From NCBI GenBank assembly GCA_900755005.1, contig CAAEEX010000042.1:1-61602 (forward strand): a stretch of DNA of 61,602 nucleotides, given 5' to 3'. A program made the translations under genes and the position numbers. Source of the stretch: an uncultured Collinsella sp. GTDB taxonomy: Bacteria > Actinomycetota > Coriobacteriia > Coriobacteriales > Coriobacteriaceae. Shown piece after piece: positions 51,232 to 58,656 of the stretch (positions are counted from its first letter, which is position 1; the number at the start of each line of letters is the position of its first letter). The notes below the pieces were generated by a model that was not told the DNA's origin, did not search any database, and was given only the letters and a program-made list of their open reading frames with translations.

Positions 51232-51318
51232 ACGTTAGTATTCGCTGTGCAGCCACAATCGGGGGCAATTCGACCTGAGCGCGACCGCACCGTCACGTCA
51301 TACGCCAGGAGTCGCCCC

Positions 51319-52281
51319 ATGCACGCAACTGATTTTGGTCGCACGCTCATCATCGCCAACCCTGCCGCCCAGTCGGGTGCGGCGCGCGAGGTCGCTGAGC
51401 GCCTGCAGCGCTTTTTGGACATGACCGCGCGCTCATCCCAGTTTGACCTGGTGCTGACTGAGCGTATGGGACATGCCAAGGAGCTTGCCGCGCAGGCTCA
51501 GGGCTATCGAACCGTTATCACCCTTGGCGGCGATGGCGTGATCCACGAGGTCGTCAATGGACTCATGACGCAGGATGAATCGGCCCGTCCCGCCCTTGCC
51601 GTCCTACCCGTTGGTTCCGGCAACGATTTTGCCCAAACGCTCGGTATCGAAGATTTCTCCGGTAAGAATTTTGGCGCGCTGCTCACCTGTGAGCTGCGGC
51701 GTCAAGACATCGGGCGTATTCGCTCATGGAACCCCGCAAACGGCAGCGGCGAGGCTACCGTTGAGTACTACGACCAAACGCTTTCGGTCGGCATCGATGC
51801 CGCCATCGGCCTGGGCACCACCGAGCTGCGAAAAAAGACCGGCTTGACGGGCGCTCCGCTCTACACCCTCTCGGGACTTGAGCAGTTTGGTCTGCGCTAC
51901 CGCAACTACCCCATGACCATTAGCTTTGATGGCGCGCCAGCCGAGCGCGTGCGCGCGATTATCATGGCCATCCAGCTGGGGCCCACCTATGGTTCGGGCT
52001 ATCGCATCTGTCCCGACGCCAACCCGTGCGACGGCATCCTCGACGTTTGCTACGCCTGCGGCCCCGTCCCCCGTGCGGTCGCCCTGCCTATGTTCCTTTC
52101 GGCAAAGGACGGCCACCATACCAAGCTGCCGCCGGTTCGCATGCGCCGCTGCCGCCATGCCGAGCTCACCTTTGAGGAGCCCGACTACCCCATTCAGGCC
52201 GACGGCGAGCCCATTGTCGCCTCACGCATCGAGGTCGACATCCTCGCCGGCGCCCTCCACGTCTGGCACCCCACCCGCTAG
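51319..52281 (+). CDS. Diacylglycerol kinase-family lipid kinase (YegS/DgkB-like)
   Basis: The 320-residue protein starts TLIIANPAAQSG and has the glycine-rich nucleotide loop GGDGVIHEVVNG followed by VLPVGSGNDFAQTLGI, hallmarks of the DAGK catalytic domain. The C-terminal domain has YRICPDANPCDGILDV and PIQADGEP, also typical. It phosphorylates diacylglycerol or a related lipid at the membrane. ATG 51319 has AGGAG eight bases upstream; the frame is open upstream without support. It lies 87 bases after the CLC gene and ends 10 bases before a palindromic element. Confidence 0.9.
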   Translation: MHATDFGRTLIIANPAAQSGAAREVAERLQRFLDMTARSSQFDLVLTERMGHAKELAAQAQGYRTVITLGGDGVIHEVVNGLMTQDESARPALAVLPVGSGNDFAQTLGIEDFSGKNFGALLTCELRRQDIGRIRSWNPANGSGEATVEYYDQTLSVGIDAAIGLGTTELRKKTGLTGAPLYTLSGLEQFGLRYRNYPMTISFDGAPAERVRAIIMAIQLGPTYGSGYRICPDANPCDGILDVCYACGPVPRAVALPMFLSAKDGHHTKLPPVRMRRCRHAELTFEEPDYPIQADGEPIVASRIEVDILAGALHVWHPTR

Positions 52282-52291
52282 CCATCCCTAA

Positions 52292-52356
52292 GTTGCGGTG
52301 AAATAGGGACTGTTTATGCAGCTAAAAACGCAAAACAGTCCCTATTTCACCGCAAC
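52292..52356. repeat. Palindromic element, GTTGCGGTGAAATA family, perfect 24-bp stem
   Basis: Arms 52292-52315 and 52333-52356 are exact inverted copies with a 17-base loop, between the convergent lipid kinase and release-factor-like genes. The outer 15 bases match the copy at 504-568, while the inner stem differs with compensating changes. Confidence 0.85.
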
Positions 52357-52368
52357 GTATTGAGGAGA

Positions 52369-52749
52369 TCATTCCTCACCGCCCGGCTTGCGACGGTTGG
52401 CCTTTTTAATCGCGTTGAAGTGCTTGTCGTTGAGCCTGCGCTGGCGCGATCGCTGTGGAACCTTGGTCTTTACACGTCGGCGCGGCGGACGCCCGCGACG
52501 CTCAAGCTCTGCTCTCAGCTTACGCAAACAGCTCGCGCGATTCTGAAACTGACTGCGGCTCTCGCGCGCCGTCACGGTAATCCCCGTGGGCCCATGCTTC
52601 ATGCGCACCGCTGAATCCGTCGTGTTCACGCCCTGCCCGCCCGGACCTGTCGCGCGAAACACCTGCACCTCGCAATCGCGCGCCAACTCCTCGACCGACA
52701 TCTCGGCATAGCGCGCATACTCGCGCCATCCCATCTTGTTCTCGTCCAT
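52369..52749 (-). CDS. Peptide chain release factor-like ribosome rescue protein (ArfB type)
   Basis: The 126-residue protein has one RF-1 catalytic domain with GPGGQGVNTTDSAVRMKH (GGQ near residue 39) and a long basic tail (RRRVKTKVPQRSRQRRLN). It lacks the codon-recognition domains of RF1/RF2. This fits stop-codon-independent release on stalled ribosomes. ATG 52749 follows GGGGAGGTGTTGAT; the longer frame starts within the xpt terminator hairpin. Confidence 0.85.
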   Translation of the reverse strand: MDENKMGWREYARYAEMSVEELARDCEVQVFRATGPGGQGVNTTDSAVRMKHGPTGITVTARESRSQFQNRASCLRKLRAELERRGRPPRRRVKTKVPQRSRQRRLNDKHFNAIKKANRRKPGGEE

Positions 52750-52768
52750 ATCAACACCTCCCCTCATA

Positions 52769-52805
52769 CAAAAAATGTGACAAAGGGACAGTCCCTTTGT
52801 CACAT
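52769..52805 (-). terminator. Terminator of xpt with a near-perfect 15-bp palindrome
   Basis: ATGTGACAAAGGGAC (52775-52789) and its inverted copy (52791-52805) surround one base. On the minus strand a TTTTTTG run follows. It ends 27 bases after the xpt stop. Confidence 0.85.
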
Positions 52806-52832
52806 CGCATACCAATCGCTTGTGTTGCGCGC

Positions 52833-53411
52833 CTAGGCGAACGTGATTTCGCCGTTCTCGCAGTCCATATCGGCGATACGGGCCAGGCTCTCAACGCGGA
52901 AGCCGCGCTCGCGGAGCTTATCGCCACCGCCCTGGAAGCCCTTCTCAACGGCGATGCCAATGCCGGCAACCTCGGCACCCGCAGCCTCGCAGATCTTAAT
53001 AAGGCCCTCGAGCGCACAGCCGTTGGCCAAAAAGTCGTCGATGATCAGGACCTTGTCGCCCTCGGACAGGAAGCGCTTGCCAACGATGACCGGGTACTCC
53101 TTTTGCTTGGTAAAGGAGTAGATGGTCGTGGCATACTGCTCGCCGTCGAGGTTGATGGACTGCGCCTTCTTGGCAAAGACCACCGGCACGCCGCCAAAAT
53201 GCTGAGCCGCGATGCAAGCCATGCCAATACCCGAAGCCTCGATCGTCAGGATCTTGTTGATCTCGACACCCTCGAACAGACGGGCCCACTCGGCACCCAT
53301 GTGGTCGAACAGCTCAACGTCGCACTGGTGGTTGAGGAAGGCATCAACCTTAAGGACGTTACCGGCCTTTACGATGCCGTCATGGCGAATACGATCCTCA
53401 AGCTCCTGCAT
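52833..53411 (-). CDS. xpt: Xanthine phosphoribosyltransferase
   Basis: The 192-residue type I phosphoribosyltransferase salvages xanthine with PRPP. The PRPP-binding motif VLIIDDFLANG lies near residue 125, and the sequence TIEASGIGMACIAAQHFGGVPVVFAKK near 56 and NHQCDVELFDHMGAEWARLF near 27 are typical of Xpt/PurR-like PRTases. AAGGGGTTGCGCC precedes ATG 53411. The upstream region is short and shows no purine riboswitch. Confidence 0.92.
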   Translation of the reverse strand: MQELEDRIRHDGIVKAGNVLKVDAFLNHQCDVELFDHMGAEWARLFEGVEINKILTIEASGIGMACIAAQHFGGVPVVFAKKAQSINLDGEQYATTIYSFTKQKEYPVIVGKRFLSEGDKVLIIDDFLANGCALEGLIKICEAAGAEVAGIGIAVEKGFQGGGDKLRERGFRVESLARIADMDCENGEITFA

Positions 53412-53530
53412 GGCGCAACCCCTTCTCGCGGCAACGATACCGCGCGATTAATAAACGTTGTTCGATAGTCTACCACGGACCGACCCCCGCCCGCCCCACA
53501 AGCCACATCGCACCATAAAGCTGCAAGACC

Positions 53531-53553
53531 AGTAGATAGGCCCGATTCGTGGC
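53531..53553. repeat. Dispersed 23-bp repeat, third copy
   Basis: This sequence matches the inverted-repeat arms at 23093-23115 (as its complement, 20 of 23) and 23230-23252 (19 of 23). It lies between xpt and the MFS gene, next to a small GTGGC/GCCAC hairpin. Confidence 0.55.
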
Positions 53554-53570
53554 AAACCTGCCACCACAAG

Positions 53571-54875
53571 CTAATGGCGGGCGCGCATCCTCGCCAAACG
53601 CACCAATGTGAGCGCAAAGCCCACGGTAGCAACGGCCATCAGCACGTAGAATACCAAACGGAAGCCAAAGAGGAACACGTCCGGACGACCCGCCACATAG
53701 CTCGTGACCGTCTTGCCCATCGCCGCGCTCGTCTGTCCATACAGGATGCGCGACGCCGCCGTAATACCCAGCGCTATGCCCGCATAGCGCGCCAAGCTGC
53801 TCAAGCTGCCCGCAAAGCCAAGCGCCTCACGCGGAGCCGAACCCATATACAGCGAATTATTGGGACTCTGGAAGATCGACGTGCCGCACGACATAAACGC
53901 GACGCAGCACACAATCATCAAGATGGAAGAGTGCTCGTCAAGCGTGCTCACCGCAAAGAGACCGCACACGTACACGCCCAGGCCAACGGCCGTGGGCGCT
54001 TCACAACCAACACGGTCGGACACCGAGCCCGAAAGCGGGCCCACAAAGGCATTCACGACCGGCATCGCCAAAAACAACAGGCCGGAGATATCGGAGCTAA
54101 AGCCGTGGGCATCCTGAAAGTAGAACGGCAGCACAAACTCGGAGGCACCGATACCCACGAACACGATAAGCATGCAAGCCAGGTTAATCGTGAAAGCCGA
54201 GCTCGCAAAGCAGCGACGCGCCGCCTCTGTCAACGGCATAGGGCGTTCGCCAGCCTCCGGCTTCACATGCGGTAGCGTATAGAGTCCCACGATAAACGAG
54301 ATTACGCCAATGGGCAGATTGATAAGGAAGATGCTCTCCCAGGGAAAGCTCGCCACCAGCACGCCGCCGAGCACGGGGCCGCACATCATGCCAAGAGCCA
54401 CAAAGGTCGCCAGAATGCCCATGGCACGGCCGCGCTCACGCGCCGGAAACGACTCGGTGATGATGCCCATATTGTTGGCCATCGCGGCGGCACAGCCAAT
54501 GCCCTGCACGAAACGCGCCAAGATAAGCACCTCGAGCGAAGCCGAAAGCCCGCAAAGCAACGAGCCACCCGTAAAGACGATTACACCAAGCTGGAACACA
54601 TTCACCTTGCCGCGCACATCGCCCAAGCGGCCAAACGGCAGCATGGCGACGCACGTCGCGAGCAGATACACCGAGCTCACGAGCTGAATGCGGTCGAGAC
54701 CCACCCCCAGCTCCTTTTGCATCACGGGCAGCGCCACCGTCACGATGCTCGCATCCAGACACGCCATAAAAGTCATGACGAGCACGGTGAACAGAATCGC
54801 CCATTTATTCTTACCGTGGGTGTCGCCCTCTAGGGCAATGTGTTCGCGGCGCAGCTGCTCGGCAGTTTTCTCCAT
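53571..54875 (-). CDS. MFS transporter (drug-efflux type)
   Basis: The 434-residue protein has about twelve hydrophobic segments. It carries LDASIVTVALPVMQKELG (the DHA2-like motif D1), the motif A-like GRLGDVRGKVNVF, and a motif C-like stretch GPVLGGVLVASFPW. This points to proton-coupled efflux of small molecules; the substrate is unknown. AAAGGATATAC precedes ATG 54875; the longer frame adds nine residues. It follows metY on the same strand but is separated from it by a terminator. Confidence 0.85.
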   Translation of the reverse strand: MEKTAEQLRREHIALEGDTHGKNKWAILFTVLVMTFMACLDASIVTVALPVMQKELGVGLDRIQLVSSVYLLATCVAMLPFGRLGDVRGKVNVFQLGVIVFTGGSLLCGLSASLEVLILARFVQGIGCAAAMANNMGIITESFPARERGRAMGILATFVALGMMCGPVLGGVLVASFPWESIFLINLPIGVISFIVGLYTLPHVKPEAGERPMPLTEAARRCFASSAFTINLACMLIVFVGIGASEFVLPFYFQDAHGFSSDISGLLFLAMPVVNAFVGPLSGSVSDRVGCEAPTAVGLGVYVCGLFAVSTLDEHSSILMIVCCVAFMSCGTSIFQSPNNSLYMGSAPREALGFAGSLSSLARYAGIALGITAASRILYGQTSAAMGKTVTSYVAGRPDVFLFGFRLVFYVLMAVATVGFALTLVRLARMRARH

Positions 54876-54900
54876 GTATATCCTTTCTATCGTGCAACGC

Positions 54901-54947
54901 AAAAACGGGACCCCAATCGCCTACAAACGGACACGATCGGGGTCCCG
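54901..54947 (-). terminator. Terminator of metY
   Basis: A 14-bp stem, with a G-U pair in minus-strand RNA (arms 54934-54947 and 54906-54919), is followed by TTTTTG. It lies about 70 bases after the metY stop and before the MFS gene. Confidence 0.8.
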
Positions 54948-55016
54948 CCTACGGAATCGGAACTATGAGGACGTCGTCAGCCGAAAAGCCGTTCCACGCC
55001 TCGCACGCACGCTAGC

Positions 55017-56300
55017 CTAGCACTGCTCGAGCGCCTGCTCAAGGTCGGCAATCAGATCGGCTGTGTCCTCGAGGCCGCACGACAGGCGCACCATGTCGGC
55101 GGAGATGCCACAGGCGATGAGTTCCTCATCGTTCATCTGGCGATGCGTGGCGTTAGCAGGATGCAGGCAGCAAGTGCGGGCGTCGGCCACGTGCGTGGCG
55201 ATCTGGGCGAGCTTGAGGCTCTTCATAAAGGTCTCGGCCGCCGCGCGACCACCATTAAAGCCAAAGCTCACGACGCCGCAGGTACCGTTTGGCATGTACT
55301 TCTGAGCCAGGTCATAGTACTTGTCGCCCTCCAGGCCCGGATAGCTCACGAAGCGCACTTTGGGGTGGCCCTGCAGGAACTTGGCGACCGCCAGACCGTT
55401 CTCGCAATGGCGCGGCATACGCACGTGCAGGCTCTCGAGCGAGCTGTTCAGGAAGAACGCCGCCTGCGGGTTCTGCATGGGGCCGAGGTCGCGCATGAGC
55501 TGCGCGGTAGCCTTGGTAATAAAGGCGCCCTCGCGGCCGAACTTCTCGGCATAGGTCACGCCGTGGTAGCTCTCGTCGGGCGTGGTGAGACCCGGGAACT
55601 TGTCCGCATGGGCCATCCAGTCAAACTGACCGTGATCGACGATGACGCCGCCCAGGTAGGCCGCGTGACCATCCATGTACTTGGTGGTGGAATGCGTGAC
55701 GATGTCGGCGCCCCACTCAAAGGGACGGCACATCACGGGCGTCGGGAAGGTGTTGTCGACCATCAGCGGCACGCCGTGGTCGTGCGCGGCCTTGGCAAAG
55801 CGCTCAATATCGAGCACGGCAAGCGCGGGGTTGGCGATGGTCTCGCCAAAGACGAGCTTGGTGTTGGGCTGGAAAGCGGCCTCCAGCTCCTCATCGGTGC
55901 AGTCGGGTGCGACGAACGTGCAGGTCAGGCCCATGCGGCCCATAGTGTGAGCCAGCAGGTTGTAGGTACCGCCGTAGATGGCAGAGCTCGCGACCACGTG
56001 ATCGCCGGCACCGGCCACGTTAAAGATCGCAAGGAAATTCGCCGCCATGCCCGAGCTCGTGAGCATCGCAGCGGTGCCGCCCTCCATCTCGCAGATCTTG
56101 GCGGCAACCAAATCGCACGTGGGGTTCTGCAGACGGCTGTAGAAATAGCCCGACTCCTCTAGGTCAAACAGCTTGCCCATGTGCTCCGACGTGTCGTACT
56201 TCCACGTGGTGGACTGGTAGATGGGCACCTGGCGCGGCTCGGCATCTCCCGGGTGATAGCCGCCCTGAACACATGTAGTACCGATGGTCTGCTCGTTCAT
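55017..56300 (-). CDS. metY: O-acetylhomoserine sulfhydrylase-type PLP enzyme (MetY)
   Basis: The 427-residue Cys/Met-metabolism PLP enzyme makes homocysteine (or cysteine) from an O-acetylated substrate and sulfide. It begins IGTTCVQGGYHPGD, has SRLQNPTCDLVAAKICEMEGGTAAMLTSSG, the PLP lysine in THSTTKYMDGHA, and RLSCGLEDTADLIADL at the end. Length and sequence fit MetY rather than MetB/C. AAGGGAGC precedes ATG 56300. It is divergent from the C_GCAxxG_C_C gene. Confidence 0.92.
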   Translation of the reverse strand: MNEQTIGTTCVQGGYHPGDAEPRQVPIYQSTTWKYDTSEHMGKLFDLEESGYFYSRLQNPTCDLVAAKICEMEGGTAAMLTSSGMAANFLAIFNVAGAGDHVVASSAIYGGTYNLLAHTMGRMGLTCTFVAPDCTDEELEAAFQPNTKLVFGETIANPALAVLDIERFAKAAHDHGVPLMVDNTFPTPVMCRPFEWGADIVTHSTTKYMDGHAAYLGGVIVDHGQFDWMAHADKFPGLTTPDESYHGVTYAEKFGREGAFITKATAQLMRDLGPMQNPQAAFFLNSSLESLHVRMPRHCENGLAVAKFLQGHPKVRFVSYPGLEGDKYYDLAQKYMPNGTCGVVSFGFNGGRAAAETFMKSLKLAQIATHVADARTCCLHPANATHRQMNDEELIACGISADMVRLSCGLEDTADLIADLEQALEQC

Positions 56301-56485
56301 ATCTAGCTCCCTTGCCTGGGTTACGTTTTATTCGGTTCACGATACCGCTACCCTGCACCCCTCTCAACCCATCCCCAAGGTAGGTTATAGGACAAATCGA
56401 TCAGGGGTATTTATCTCAAGCCTTGGGCATTTGCTCGACAGAGAAAAATGAGGCATACATGAAGCTCTCGATGATTACACGCACC

Positions 56486-56517
56486 GTCACGGGTACCATA
56501 AGCGGGTACACCGTGAC
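56486..56517. promoter_or_regulatory. Palindrome in the leader of the C_GCAxxG_C_C gene
   Basis: GTCACGG (56486-56492) with CCGTGAC (56511-56517), and GTACC (56493-56497) with GGTAC (56505-56509), form a 12-bp interrupted palindrome just upstream of the AAGGAG ribosome-binding site. It may be an operator or a translation-control hairpin. Confidence 0.45.
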
Positions 56518-56530
56518 CAAGGAGACAACG

Positions 56531-56977
56531 ATGAAGCAAATTGATACGGCCCAGCTCGACATCACCGCCTGTCAGGCTCAGGCTGCCGAATACCACGCCC
56601 GTGGCTTTAACTGCGCGCAGGCCGTCGCCTGCACGCTCGCACCTGCCGTCGGACTCGACCCTCAGGTCGCCTTTACCCTCACCGAGGGCTTTGGCGCCGG
56701 CATGGGCGGCATGACCGAAACCTGCGGCGCCATCTCGGGCGCCGTGGCCATCATGGGCTTCGTGATGAGCGACGGCATGGAAAACCCCAAGACCAAGGGC
56801 CAGACCTACAAGCTGTCGCGCGAAATCGCCAAGCGTTTTGGCGAGAAGAACACGACGACCGTCTGTGGCACGCTCAAGGGCATCGGATCGGATAAGGGTC
56901 CGCTCCGCAGCTGCCCCGGTTGCATCGACGATGCCATCGAGATCGCCTGCGATGTGCTAAAGCAGCTCGCCGAGTAG
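56531..56977 (+). CDS. C_GCAxxG_C_C family redox protein
   Basis: The 148-residue protein fits the C_GCAxxG_C_C family: FNCAQAVAC near residue 31, ETCGAISGAVAIMG near 65, TVCGTLKG and SCPGCIDDA near the end. Members often sit next to redox or metal-reduction genes and are presumed to bind a metal cluster; no reaction is established. AAGGAG eight bases upstream supports ATG 56531; a frame starting at 56423 runs through the palindrome and is rejected. It is divergent from metY. Confidence 0.85.
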   Translation: MKQIDTAQLDITACQAQAAEYHARGFNCAQAVACTLAPAVGLDPQVAFTLTEGFGAGMGGMTETCGAISGAVAIMGFVMSDGMENPKTKGQTYKLSREIAKRFGEKNTTTVCGTLKGIGSDKGPLRSCPGCIDDAIEIACDVLKQLAE

Positions 56978-56990
56978 ACGGCATCAACAT

Positions 56991-57041
56991 AAAACGACGG
57001 CCGGCGCGCTTGGGATCCATCCAAAAGCACGCCGGCCGTCG
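56991..57041 (-). terminator. Terminator of the YigZ-family gene
   Basis: A 12-bp GC-rich stem (57030-57041 with 56995-57006) is followed on the minus strand by TTTTATG. It separates two convergent genes and may stop both, but only the minus side has a U-tract. Confidence 0.8.
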
Positions 57042-57044
57042 CCG

Positions 57045-57683
57045 TCAGAACTCGGCAAATTCGGGAGCGCCGACCTCGATCTCCTCGCGTCCCGCCATAA
57101 GCTCGCGCATCTTGGCGCAAAATGGCTCCTGCTCCCCCGCCTTAAACACCAAGTGAAGTGTAACGGTATCCGCGTAATCGGTATCCGAAACCTTGGCACC
57201 CGAATCCTGCGCCAAGCGGAGCACCTGCTCATACTGTGGATAGGCCACATACACGTCAACCGGCACGACGCTTGTCATCTCGACGATCTGCCCGGCCTCC
57301 TGAGCCGCGGCCACCGCCGCCTGCGTCGCCGCGGTATAGGCGCGCACCAAGCCACCAGGCCCCAACAGCGTGCCACCAAAATAGCGCGTCACTACGCAGC
57401 AAACATTTTTGAGCCCCGCACCGCGCAGCACCTCGAGCGTCGGCATGCCGCTCGTGCGGCTCGGCTCACCATCATCGCTCTGGCGCTCGCGCCCATCGAC
57501 CAAAATCCACGCGGGAACATTGTGTCGAGCGTCGTAATGACGCTTGCGAACCATCTCGATAAAGGCATTCGCCTCATCCTCGGACTCAATATGGACCAGC
57601 TGGGCAATAAACCGGCTCTTGCGGTCCACAAACTCGCCCGAAGCCTCAATATTCGATTGCAGAGTAAAATAGCTGTCCAACAA
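57045..57683 (-). CDS. YigZ/IMPACT (UPF0029) family protein
   Basis: The 212-residue protein has the UPF0029 N-terminal domain (DRKSRFIAQLVHIESEDEANAFIE, then RHYDARHNVPAWIL, DDGEPSRTSGMPTLEVL, VVTRYFGGTLLGPGGLVRAY) and a C-terminal EF-G-like DUF1949 domain. It is thought to act in translation or stress regulation; a precise role is not known. The start is a TTG; both 57683 and 57680 are possible, the latter better spaced from GAGGGG. Confidence 0.88.
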   Translation of the reverse strand: MLDSYFTLQSNIEASGEFVDRKSRFIAQLVHIESEDEANAFIEMVRKRHYDARHNVPAWILVDGRERQSDDGEPSRTSGMPTLEVLRGAGLKNVCCVVTRYFGGTLLGPGGLVRAYTAATQAAVAAAQEAGQIVEMTSVVPVDVYVAYPQYEQVLRLAQDSGAKVSDTDYADTVTLHLVFKAGEQEPFCAKMRELMAGREEIEVGAPEFAEF

Positions 57684-57837
57684 AGCCCCTCAACAAACCA
57701 AAGCGCAGCAACAAACAGCCTCAATAATACGGCAAAGGGCACATCGATTGACCGCCTAAATAGAACGGAAACGCCGATGAACAGGCAAAAACAGCGATAT
57801 ACCAAGGACGGCACCGCCGATGATTCCGTCAACGAAA

Positions 57838-57942
57838 GCGAGAACCCGCCAGCGCGAGCAAGGTGCCTTGAAAGACGAGGGCATTGACCTTTTGGTCATG
57901 CCCGAAGGCTTGAAAGGCAGATTGCCGCGCTGGCGGGTTCGC
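57838..57942. repeat. 105-bp nested hairpin element downstream of rnpB
   Basis: Outer arms (about 57838-57861 and 57925-57942) read GAACCCGCCAGCGCG and its inverse. A middle stem GCCTT/AAGGC and an inner hairpin GGGCAT-GACC/GGTC-ATGCCC (around 57879-57903) complete the nest. No coding potential is seen in 57684-57959. It could help end rnpB transcription or be a dispersed repeat. Confidence 0.6.
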
Positions 57943-57959
57943 AGCGTCAACAAAGTGCT

Positions 57960-58315
57960 GAGTGGGCCTGTAAGCCGGGTTCTGTCGTGAACGGTCATTT
58001 ATCTTGTCTGCACGTTACCGCGCAGCTCCACGCACGCTACCCGAACGCGGACCGGGCCGGCCCATAGCGTTCCTATTCGCGCTTGCTCCGGATGGGGCTT
58101 GCCAAGCCGCCGTGTTGCCACGACGCTGGTGGTCTCTTACACCACCGTTTCAGCTTTTCCCTTTACGCCTTACGGCGCAGGTGGGAGTCTTCTTTTCTGC
58201 GGCGCTTTCCGTCGGATCACTCCGCCCGGCCGTTAGCCGGCATCCCGCCCTCTGGAGCCCGGACTTTCCTCACGCGTACTGCAAGCAGCACATCGCGCGA
58301 CCGTCTGGCCCACTC
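57960..58315 (-). ncRNA. rnpB: RNase P RNA, bacterial class A
   Basis: The 356-nt catalytic RNA trims tRNA 5' leaders. The ends pair as helix P1 (GAGTGGGCC at 58315-58307 with GGCCCACTC at 57968-57960). The conserved P4-region sequence GAGGAAAGTCCGGGCT lies near the 5' end and ACAGAACCCGGCTTA near the 3' end. The overall size is that of class A. A promoter lies immediately upstream. Confidence 0.95.
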
Positions 58316-58326
58316 AGCAGTGCAAG

Positions 58327-58354
58327 AGTGTAGCACACTGCCACCGCAGGCAAT
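58327..58354 (-). promoter_or_regulatory. Probable promoter of rnpB
   Basis: Minus-strand TACACT (58327-58332) with ATTGCC (58349-58354) 16 bases upstream; the predicted start falls close to the mature 5' end at 58315. Confidence 0.55.
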
Positions 58355-58597
58355 GGCACAACACAAGCGCTCGACACGATAAACCAAGAACCGCCATGCG
58401 CTACAATGGTCCTGTCGATGGGCAACGTCGTCAGTCGAGACGCGACCGCGCTCCGCACCCCTCCGTCTACTCGGTGCGTTCCCGCCTCCTCCCCGAGGCG
58501 GGATGTCGGCATTTTTCATGCACCGACAACCCAATAGCCTGTGAACAGCCCGGGCAGCATTGCGCACGGGCAGCATCGCGTACCTCAGCAACAAATG

Positions 58598-58632
58598 CAA
58601 AAAGGGACCCGTCCATTGCGGACGGATCCCTT
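58598..58632 (-). terminator. Terminator of rpsA
   Basis: A 13-bp stem with one mismatch (58620-58632 with 58602-58614), loop GCAAT, followed by TTTTTGC on the minus strand, 24 bases after the rpsA stop. Confidence 0.85.
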
Positions 58633-58656
58633 AAAACAAGTGATCGTCAAACCGAT

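Larger units (their letters stand above)
58316..58656. other. Intergenic region between rnpB and rpsA
   Basis: This 341-bp stretch contains the rnpB promoter, a GC hairpin CCGCCTC/GAGGCGG (around 58485-58504) and the rpsA terminator. No protein gene is supported. The hairpin, with a TTTTTC run on the plus strand 9 bases later, may end a small plus-strand transcript, but no convincing promoter for one is seen. Confidence 0.4.

Noticed and set aside
53412..53570. Purine riboswitch before xpt
   Set aside because: No paired three-helix core or conserved purine-riboswitch loops could be found in the short leader.
58396..58560. A small plus-strand protein or RNA after rnpB
   Set aside because: A hairpin with a T-run and a TACAAT exist, but there is no -35, no ribosome-binding site and no recognisable product; not strong enough to list as a gene.
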